Under the pieces are notes generated by a model. It was not told the origin of the DNA, ran no database searches, and saw nothing but the letters and a program-made list of their open reading frames with translations. The translations under genes were made by a program, and so were the position numbers. Of a DNA stretch of 5,362 bases, positions 1 to 5,128 are shown piece by piece. Every line of letters starts with the position of its first letter. Position 1 is the first letter of the stretch. The stretch is from NCBI GenBank assembly GCA_025463615.1, contig JAODAU010000329.1, forward strand, positions 1-5,362, given 5' to 3'. The stretch is from Microbacteriaceae bacterium (GTDB lineage: Bacteria; Actinomycetota; Actinomycetes; Actinomycetales; Microbacteriaceae).

Positions 1-134
1 GCATCCCGCAGGTCCACCCCGAGCAGGTCGCAGCGCCACAGGTTCGCCCCACGGAGGTCCGCGCCGATCAGCAGGCTGCCGCGCAGGGTCGCCCCGCGCA
101 GGTCCGCACCCCGCAGGTTCGCACCGACCAGGTC
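1..134 (-). repeat. Degenerate 15-bp tandem repeats encoding pentapeptide units
   Basis: Read on the minus strand, this stretch codes for nine consecutive five-residue units (residues 190-233 of the Cys-rich protein). Each has Leu at its centre (L191, 196, 201, 206, 211, 216, 221, 226, 231) and mostly Ala, Asp or Asn at the flanking inward positions. At the DNA level the units share a GCGGACCTGCGCGGG-like 15-bp consensus. The array continues past the window edge, so its full length is unknown. It is a protein-repeat array and not a mobile or CRISPR element. Confidence 0.9.
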
Positions 135-701
135 GCTGCCCGGGCCCGGCGCTGCCCCCGCCGACCGGATGCCGCGGCGCGCCAACTCGCTCGCCTCGAG
201 CAGCAGCCCCCGCACGCCGTCGAACTCCCGGTCCACGTCGAGCAGCGCCAACCGCTCCGCGGGGCCGTCGCTCAGCGCGAGGACCCGGTCGAACGCGGCC
301 AGCCACGGCGCGGCATCCCCGTCGACGAGCGCGATCGCCTCGTCGAGGTACCAGAGCAGCTCGTGCAGGCGCCGCACGATCGGGAACGCCGCGAACATCT
401 CCGCCCTCACGACGGGGTCCTCCCGCCAGGAACGCCCGGCGAACGTGCCCTGCGACACCTTCTGGCCCGCGCCGAAGCAGTCGAACACGGTGCAGCCCTT
501 CCAGCCGCGCTCGCGCAGCTGTGGGTGGATGCGGCAGGCGTCGGCCGCGTCGAGGTTCACGCACGGGTCGCCCGCCGCCTTGTCGACCGGGAAGTCGCTC
601 GACCGAGCGAATGCGAGCGCCACGCAGCACAGGCCGAAGCAGTTGGCGCAGTCCGCGCCGAGGTCCTCGCGGCGGCCCAGCTCGACCCGCGTGCGGCTCA
701 C
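1..701 (-). CDS. Cys-rich (YkgJ-like) N-domain plus pentapeptide-repeat protein, C-terminus beyond window
   Basis: The first 233 residues are visible, starting with GTG at 701-699; the 3' end lies outside the window. Residues 15-80 hold eight cysteines (C18, C21, C25, C26, C47, C56, C70, C75). They are arranged as CxxCxxxCC, then PCxxL, CxIH and GCxxFDC. This resembles the zinc- or iron-chelating YkgJ/UPF0153 pattern, although here three residues rather than two precede the CC pair. Residues 95-180 look helical with no motif I know. From residue 190 there is a run of A(D/N)LRG pentapeptide units, which in this family build a right-handed quadrilateral beta-helix. There is no signal peptide or membrane segment, so it is probably cytoplasmic. 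The start overlaps the stop of the upstream lyase gene in a GTGA tetramer, so translation is likely coupled; a weak GAGG lies 11 bases upstream at 713-716. Related Cys-rich pentapeptide proteins occur in actinobacteria, as far as I recall, but I know no assigned function. The reading frame is near certain; the metal-binding role is inference. Confidence 0.88.
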   Translation of the reverse strand, partial: MSRTRVELGRREDLGADCANCFGLCCVALAFARSSDFPVDKAAGDPCVNLDAADACRIHPQLRERGWKGCTVFDCFGAGQKVSQGTFAGRSWREDPVVRAEMFAAFPIVRRLHELLWYLDEAIALVDGDAAPWLAAFDRVLALSDGPAERLALLDVDREFDGVRGLLLEASELARRGIRSAGAAPGPGSDLVGANLRGADLRGATLRGSLLIGADLRGANLWRCDLLGVDLRD

Positions 702-2170
702 GGCTCGACCAGCCTCGCCAACAGCTCGACCAGCAGGCGCTCGGTGAGCGGCGCCGGCAGCGCGGCGATGAGGGCGAGGAACGGCGCCATCCGGTCGGGC
801 AGGGGCGCACCGGCGGATCCCGGCGTGATGAGCCCGATCTGCACGAGCAGGCCGTACGCCGTCGCGGAGTCGAGGGGGGCGGCATCCGGGGCGCCGAGGG
901 ATGCTACGACCTCGGCCGGCAGCGCGCCGAGCACCTGTTCCGCGGAGACGGTGGGCACCCCGCGCACCTCGTCCGCCGCCGCGCGCATCGCCGAGGTGAG
1001 GTCGCCGAGCACGTGCTCGGTCACGGGTGTGACGGTGAGGTGCGTGGTGTGCGGCAGGTCGCCGAGGGCAGGCTGGAGCTGCAGCAGGAAGCCGTGCGCG
1101 CGCACCTGGTCGGCCCAGTGGTGCGGGTCGACGCGGCGATCCGCGGGCACGGACCCGTCGATCGCGACGGCGAGCAGCGGGCCGACGGGATCTCCGACGA
1201 CCCGCAGTCCCTCGATGCGGCTCACCGTCTCGGCGAGCGTGGCCGTCGATCGGGCGCAGGATGCGGCCAGCTCGGCGAACCCGGCCGTGCCGAGCGCCTT
1301 CGTGATCGCCCAGGCCGCCGCGAGTGGCGCGGCCGACTTGGATCCGAGCATCGTCGGGTTGACCACCGGGTAGCCCGGCCAGCGCGTGGTGGCGAAGTAC
1401 TGCGCGCGCTGGCGGTCGCGGCCGCGCTGCAGCAGCACCGAGGCGCCCTTCGGCGCGTAGCCGTACTTGTGCAGGTCGGCGCTGAGGCTGGTGACGCCGG
1501 GCACGCGGAAATCCCACTCGGGCAGCCCGTCGAGCCACGGCAGCACCCAGCCGCCGATGCAGGCGTCCACGTGGCAGTCGATGCCCGCAGCGAGCGCCAG
1601 CGCGGCCGCCTCGGCGACGGGATCGAGGGTGGCGAACGGGTAGGAGGGGGCGGAGACGACCACGAGCGCGACATCCGGTCCCAGGTGCGCCGCCAGCTCG
1701 GCGACGTCCACGACCCCCTCGGGCGAGACCGGCACGAGGTCGAGCTCGAGCCCGAAGTAATGCGCCGCCTTCTGGAACGCGGCGTGCGCGGTCACGGGCG
1801 CCACCAGCCGCGGCCGGCCCACCCCTCCCCGGGACACCCAGTTGTCGCGCGCGGTCTTCACCGCGAGCAGGCAGCTCTCGGTGCCGCCGGTGGTCGCCGA
1901 GCCCACCACGTCGTCGTCGCCGTGGAACACCCCGCGCGCGAAACCCACGAGCTCGCGCTCCATCACCGCAACAGAGGTGAACGTGGTCGGGTCGAGCCCG
2001 TTCACCGGCTGCACGGCCAGCATGGCGGATGCCGCCAGCTCGTCCAGTTCGGCCAGCCCCGAGTCGTACACGTACGACAGCACGTGCCCGCCATGGGTGG
2101 GCGCGTCGGCAGCGCGCAGCTCCGCGAGGCGGGCGAGGATGTCGGCGGGGCTCTCGCTGAACTCGATCAT
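698..2170 (-). CDS. PLP-dependent lyase/decarboxylase of the sphingosine-1-phosphate lyase family (group II decarboxylase fold)
   Basis: The protein has 490 residues. Sequence features match S1P lyase: GGTES at 95-99 (PLP phosphate loop), an AHAAFQKAAHYFG block around H129, HVDACIGGW at 200-208 with D202 expected to contact the pyridine nitrogen, and SADLHKYGYAPKG at 230-242. K235 is the expected Schiff-base lysine, and K241 matches the second lysine of S1P lyases six residues later. Y35 appears to match the conserved substrate-site Tyr. The segment NGLDP (57-61) aligns with the NPLHP motif of S1P lyases, but Asp60 replaces the His, so the phosphate site seems altered. Residues 437-490 form the C-terminal small-domain tail common in this family. 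No membrane anchor precedes the domain, unlike the eukaryotic enzymes, so it should be soluble. The ATG overlaps the transporter stop (ATGA) and has a good Shine-Dalgarno sequence. The reaction is probably C-C cleavage or decarboxylation of an amino substrate, yielding an aldehyde or an amine. An amino-acid decarboxylase is the main alternative. Confidence 0.9.
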   Translation of the reverse strand: MIEFSESPADILARLAELRAADAPTHGGHVLSYVYDSGLAELDELAASAMLAVQPVNGLDPTTFTSVAVMERELVGFARGVFHGDDDVVGSATTGGTESCLLAVKTARDNWVSRGGVGRPRLVAPVTAHAAFQKAAHYFGLELDLVPVSPEGVVDVAELAAHLGPDVALVVVSAPSYPFATLDPVAEAAALALAAGIDCHVDACIGGWVLPWLDGLPEWDFRVPGVTSLSADLHKYGYAPKGASVLLQRGRDRQRAQYFATTRWPGYPVVNPTMLGSKSAAPLAAAWAITKALGTAGFAELAASCARSTATLAETVSRIEGLRVVGDPVGPLLAVAIDGSVPADRRVDPHHWADQVRAHGFLLQLQPALGDLPHTTHLTVTPVTEHVLGDLTSAMRAAADEVRGVPTVSAEQVLGALPAEVVASLGAPDAAPLDSATAYGLLVQIGLITPGSAGAPLPDRMAPFLALIAALPAPLTERLLVELLARLVEP

Positions 2171-3537
2171 GCGGGCACCTCGGCCGCGGCATCCGTCTCG
2201 ATGTCCGACCTGCGCAGCCGGTAGCGCCGCAGCGTCACGAGGCTCGCCGCAACGAACGCGGCCGGCACGACGCTGAAGCCGAGCACGATCGCGACCACGG
2301 CCGATGGCGACTGGCCGACACTGTGGCCCGCGGTGGTGGCGACGTAGCCGCCGAGCGCGAGCACGATGGTGAGCACGGCGCCGCCGAGGGCCATGCCGGT
2401 GGTCTCCCCCGCGGTCCACACCCCGCCGAACGAGCCGGCCCGGCCCTCGCCGTTCGCACGCGCGTCGTGCGAGATCACGTCGGGCAGCATCGCCATCGGC
2501 AGCGACTGCATGCCCGCATACCCGGCGCCCGCCAGCGCGACGGGCAGGTAGACCCAGGCGCCCGGGAACCATGCCAGCAGCACCATGGAGAGCGCGGCCA
2601 GGCCGAACAGGGTCGAGGCGATGACGAAGCCGCGCTCCTTGCCGATGCGGCGGGCCACCACTCCCCAGATGGGCGCGGCCACCAGCGCCGGGGCGATGAG
2701 CGCGACGAAGAGGAGAGTGACGGCATCCTCGCTCCTCAGCACCCACGTCGCCACGTATTGCGCGCCGCCGAGCATGAGCCCGGTCGCGAGCGCCTGCAGC
2801 AGGAAGGTGAGCAGCAGCGCGCGGAACGGCTGGCTGCGGCGGAGCGCGCCGAAACCCTCGACGTAGTTCTGCCGGATCGACGCGCGCCGCAGCTGCGACG
2901 GCTCGACCAAACCCTTCCGCGCCGTGAAGCTCGACACGAACATTCCGACGCCGATCACGAGTCCAGCCACGATCGCCATGAGCAGGTACCCGAGGTGCTT
3001 GTCGTCGCCGCCCAGCTCGCGCAGCGCCGGGCCGCCGCCGCCGAACAGCAGGATCGCCAGCGTGAGCACAACCACCCGCCACGACAGCAGCCGCGTGCGC
3101 TGGTCGTAGCTGCCCGCCAGCTCGGCCGGCAGGGCGATGTACGGCACCTGGAACAGGCTGAACGCGGTGGCCGTCAGCACGAACGCCACCAGCACCCAGA
3201 GCCCCGACACGATCGGCGGCAGGCCGGCCGGCACCGCGAACGTGACGATGAAGAACACCGGCAGCAGGATGGCGCCCAGCTGCATGTACCGGCGCCGCGA
3301 CCCGGTCACCGCCAGGCTGTGGTCGCTCCTCGCGCCGATCACCGGATCGATGATCACGTCCCACACCTTGGCCACCGTCACGAGCGCCCCGGCCGCGATC
3401 GCCGCGACCCCTAGGGTGTCCGTGAGGAAGTAGATGAGCACGAGGCCGGGCAGCGTGGCGAACCCTCCCGTGCCCAGCGATCCGATGGCGTACCCGGCGA
3501 CGGTGCGTCGGGTGAGGGTGCGGTCAGCGCTGGCCAT
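2167..3537 (-). CDS. GPH-family (MFS_2, MelB-like) membrane transporter
   Basis: The protein has 456 residues with about twelve hydrophobic segments (roughly 16-37, 43-63, 86-103, 108-130, 152-170, 182-204, 236-258, 272-293, 303-322, 328-350, 374-399, 411-435), typical of a cytoplasmic-membrane symporter. The helix-2 block AKVWDVIIDP at 56-65 matches the ARIWDAINDP block of MelB: D60 and D64 fall on the cation/sugar-site aspartates D55 and D59, and K57 falls on R52. The FQVPY block (129-133) corresponds to MelB MDIPF, but with Gln130 in place of D124. The late block beginning PDVISHD (352-358) followed by a Gly-rich stretch is also GPH-like. Family substrates are usually sugars or glycosides, but eukaryotic MFS_2 proteins carry lysolipids and S1P, so the cargo cannot be assigned. 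The ATG at 3537 was chosen because a -10 hexamer ends 6 bases upstream; the GTG at 3564 would put that hexamer inside the gene. It is the first gene of an operon with the lyase and the Cys-rich protein. Confidence 0.92.
   Translation of the reverse strand: MASADRTLTRRTVAGYAIGSLGTGGFATLPGLVLIYFLTDTLGVAAIAAGALVTVAKVWDVIIDPVIGARSDHSLAVTGSRRRYMQLGAILLPVFFIVTFAVPAGLPPIVSGLWVLVAFVLTATAFSLFQVPYIALPAELAGSYDQRTRLLSWRVVVLTLAILLFGGGGPALRELGGDDKHLGYLLMAIVAGLVIGVGMFVSSFTARKGLVEPSQLRRASIRQNYVEGFGALRRSQPFRALLLTFLLQALATGLMLGGAQYVATWVLRSEDAVTLLFVALIAPALVAAPIWGVVARRIGKERGFVIASTLFGLAALSMVLLAWFPGAWVYLPVALAGAGYAGMQSLPMAMLPDVISHDARANGEGRAGSFGGVWTAGETTGMALGGAVLTIVLALGGYVATTAGHSVGQSPSAVVAIVLGFSVVPAAFVAASLVTLRRYRLRRSDIETDAAAEVPA
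2176..2181 (-). promoter_or_regulatory. Shine-Dalgarno site (GAGGTG) of the lyase gene
   Basis: On the minus strand GAGGTG lies 5 bases before the ATG at 2170, inside the last codons of the transporter gene. This fixes the start within what would otherwise be an open frame reaching upstream to about 3364, and shows that the lyase is a separate protein and not a longer fusion. With the ATGA overlap it supports translational coupling. Confidence 0.75.
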
Positions 3538-3543
3538 TTCGAG

Positions 3544-3549
3544 AGTGTA
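3544..3549 (-). promoter_or_regulatory. Predicted -10 element (TACACT) of a leaderless promoter for the transporter operon
   Basis: TACACT on the minus strand fits TAnnnT and is followed by six bases (CTCGAA) and then ATG at 3537, so the expected transcript start is the A of the start codon. No Shine-Dalgarno sequence precedes this ATG, which agrees with leaderless translation, common in actinobacteria. A candidate -35 is weak (TTGTAG, complement of 3565-3570, spacing 15). Confidence 0.6.
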
Positions 3550-3557
3550 TCCCGGGA
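3550..3557. promoter_or_regulatory. 8-bp palindrome TCCCGGGA between the divergent promoters, possible operator
   Basis: A perfect 8-bp inverted repeat lies directly between the two predicted -10 elements, adjoining the minus-strand one. Its position suits a regulator that would control both directions. Short GC palindromes are common in such DNA, so this is a candidate only, and no regulator gene is present in the window. Confidence 0.25.
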
Positions 3558-3593
3558 GCCCCACCTACAATGAGCGCATGCCCGGAGCCCCAC
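3551..3593 (+). repeat. Imperfect direct repeat CCCGG(G)AGCCCCAC, two copies flanking the gabD2 start
   Basis: Copy one is CCCGGGAGCCCCAC at 3551-3564 and copy two is CCCGGAGCCCCAC at 3581-3593, differing by one G. They share an exact GGAGCCCCAC starting 29 bp apart, close to three helical turns. Copy one overlaps the palindrome, and copy two codes for the first residues of the dehydrogenase. It may be a paired protein-binding site or chance in GC-rich DNA. Confidence 0.35.
3566..3571 (+). promoter_or_regulatory. Predicted -10 element (TACAAT) of a leaderless promoter for the aldehyde dehydrogenase gene
   Basis: TACAAT differs from the TATAAT consensus at one base and stands out in a GC-rich stretch. 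Six bases (GAGCGC) separate it from the ATG at 3578, so transcription is expected to begin at the A of that ATG. There is no Shine-Dalgarno sequence. The -35 region would fall at about 3543-3548, on top of the opposing -10, and has no recognisable consensus, so an activator may be needed. Confidence 0.65.
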
Positions 3594-5128
3594 TCGCCCG
3601 CCCGTTCATCGACGACCTGGACCGCGACCTCACCGCCACGAGCGGCACCACCGCGGAGGTGTTCGCGCCGTTCACGGGCGCGAAGCTGCACGACCTGCCG
3701 CTCAGCAGCGCGGCGGATGTCGCGGCCGCCGCCTCCCGCGCGCGGGCCGCCCAGCGCACCTGGGTGGGCTACGGCTTCGAGCGCCGCCGCCGCATCCTGC
3801 TGCGCGCCCACGACCTGCTGCTCGAGCGGCGCGAGTCGCTCATCGACGCGCTGCAGACGGAGACCGGCAAGACCCGCGGGCAGGCCTTCGAGGAGGTGTT
3901 CGTCGGCGCGAGCACCACGCGCTACTACGCCCTCAGCGCGCACGGCGTGCTGCGCACCAGGTCGAGGCGCGCCGGCATCCCCGTCGTGATCAACACCCGG
4001 GTCGGCTACAAGCCCAAGGGGCTCATCGGCGTGATCACGCCGTGGAACTACCCGCTCAGCCTCTCGCTCTTCGACGTCGTGCCGGCGCTGGCCTCGGGCA
4101 ACGCGGTGCTGCAGAAGGCCGACAACCAGGGGGCGCTCAGCATCCTCGCCTCCCGCCGCGCGTTCATCGACGCGGGCGTACCGGAGGACCTTTGGGCCGT
4201 GGTCGCCGGCGACGGCGCAGAGATCGGCGGCGCGGTGATCGACCAGGCGGACTACGTCTCGTTCACCGGCTCGACCGCCACCGGCCGCACGATCGCCGCA
4301 CAGGCGGCGGGGAGGCTCATCGGCGCGTCCCTCGAGCTGGGCGGCAAGAACCCGATGATCGTGCTCGACGACGTGGACCCCGTGACGGCCGCCCGCGACG
4401 CCGTCTACGCCTGCTTCTCGTCGATGGGTCAGCTCTGCGTCTCGATCGAGCGCATCTACGTGCACCGGGCCGTGGCCGACGCGTTCACCGCCGAATTCGC
4501 CGCCCGCACGGCGTCGCTCGTGCAGGGCCCCGCCTTCGACTACACGACGGATGTCGGCTCCCTCACCCTCCCCAACCAGCTCACGCGCGTGCAGGCCCAC
4601 GTCGACGACGCGGTGGCCAAGGGCGCCACGGTGCTCGCCGGCGGCAAGGCGCGCCCCGACCTCGGCCCGCTGTTCTTCGAGCCCACCGTGCTCACCGGCG
4701 TCACCGACGCGATGGAGTGCGCCCGCACCGAGACCTTCGGCCCGGTGGTCGCTATCACCGTCGTCGACAGCGTCGAGGATGCCGTGGCCCGCGCCAACGA
4801 CAGCGAGTTCGGCCTCAACGCCTCCGTGTTCAGCGGCTCCGCGTCGCGCGGCAGGCAGGTCGCCGCGCTCATCGACGCGGGCAGCGTCAACGTCAACGAG
4901 GGCTACCGCGCCACGTTCTCCTCCGTCGACGCCCCGATGGGCGGCATGAAGCACTCCGGGCTCGGGCGACGCAACGGGCGGGAGGGGATGCTGCGGTACG
5001 TCGAGTCGCGCACGATCGCGACATCCACGGGCCTCATGACGCTGCCGCGCACCGGGGCCGAGTTCGCCAGGATGAGCGGGCTCATGGTCACGCTGCTGAA
5101 GACGCTCAGGGCGCTGAACCGCCGCTAG
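3578..5128 (+). CDS. gabD2: NAD(P)+-dependent succinate-semialdehyde dehydrogenase, GabD2-like aldehyde dehydrogenase
   Basis: The 516-residue soluble enzyme should oxidise an aldehyde to its acid, typically succinate semialdehyde to succinate. The ALDH machinery is intact: PWNYP at 155-159 with oxyanion-hole N157, cofactor-site K180, FTGST at 229-233, general-base E253 in LELGGKNP, catalytic C287 in GQLCVSIERIYV, and E385 in ETFGPV. The blocks LELGGKNPMIV, GQLCxSIERIYV, AGGKARPD and SVNVNEGY closely resemble mycobacterial GabD2 (about 518 residues), as does the basic, hydrophobic tail at 498-516; this resemblance is from memory. The ATG at 3578 is chosen because the N-terminus then fits GabD2 length and a -10 hexamer sits 6 bases upstream. 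An in-frame extension to 3434 would run through the transporter gene. It is transcribed divergently from the transporter-lyase operon, suggesting that it may oxidise an aldehyde made by the lyase. Substrate specificity cannot be fixed from sequence, and GabD2 homologs may accept other semialdehydes. Confidence 0.93.
   Translation: MPGAPLARPFIDDLDRDLTATSGTTAEVFAPFTGAKLHDLPLSSAADVAAAASRARAAQRTWVGYGFERRRRILLRAHDLLLERRESLIDALQTETGKTRGQAFEEVFVGASTTRYYALSAHGVLRTRSRRAGIPVVINTRVGYKPKGLIGVITPWNYPLSLSLFDVVPALASGNAVLQKADNQGALSILASRRAFIDAGVPEDLWAVVAGDGAEIGGAVIDQADYVSFTGSTATGRTIAAQAAGRLIGASLELGGKNPMIVLDDVDPVTAARDAVYACFSSMGQLCVSIERIYVHRAVADAFTAEFAARTASLVQGPAFDYTTDVGSLTLPNQLTRVQAHVDDAVAKGATVLAGGKARPDLGPLFFEPTVLTGVTDAMECARTETFGPVVAITVVDSVEDAVARANDSEFGLNASVFSGSASRGRQVAALIDAGSVNVNEGYRATFSSVDAPMGGMKHSGLGRRNGREGMLRYVESRTIATSTGLMTLPRTGAEFARMSGLMVTLLKTLRALNRR
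5125..5128. other. CTAG tetramer supplying both stop codons of two convergent genes
   Basis: The plus-strand dehydrogenase ends with TAG at 5126-5128 and the minus-strand TatB-like gene ends with TAG at 5127-5125. The two stops overlap inside one palindromic CTAG. No hairpin terminator is visible on either side, so any terminator must lie within the coding sequence, or the transcripts overlap. Confidence 0.9.

Noticed and set aside
1..134. 15-bp periodic repeats as a CRISPR or DNA tandem-repeat element
   Set aside because: The period matches five codons in frame and codes canonical pentapeptide repeats, with no spacers.
521..2224. Long plus-strand open frame (567 codons), plus another at 363-1373
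   Set aside because: Antisense to the lyase and Cys-rich genes, with low-complexity Arg/Gly/Ser/His-rich translations. This is a typical GC-rich shadow.
698..3364. A continuous 888-codon minus-strand frame that would make a much longer lyase fusion
   Set aside because: Above 2170 the translation is Arg/Gly/Ala-rich with no family features, and that DNA encodes the transporter in another frame. The ATG at 2170 has a good Shine-Dalgarno sequence and begins the S1P-lyase-like homology.
2323..3414. Long plus-strand open frame antisense to the transporter
   Set aside because: His/Arg/Gln-rich translation with no hydrophobic or domain pattern. The opposite strand codes a clear 12-segment transporter.
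3538..3564. GTG at 3564 as the transporter start (nine more residues)
   Set aside because: It would place the -10 hexamer inside the coding region and has no Shine-Dalgarno sequence. MelB-like transporters need no such extension.
3434..3577. 48-codon N-terminal extension of the aldehyde dehydrogenase
   Set aside because: It would run through the opposite transporter gene and its promoter. The -10 hexamer 6 bases before the ATG at 3578 and the GabD2-like length favour the shorter form.
3524..4954. 476-codon minus-strand frame antisense to gabD2
   Set aside because: Biased, motif-free composition. The plus strand carries every ALDH catalytic motif.
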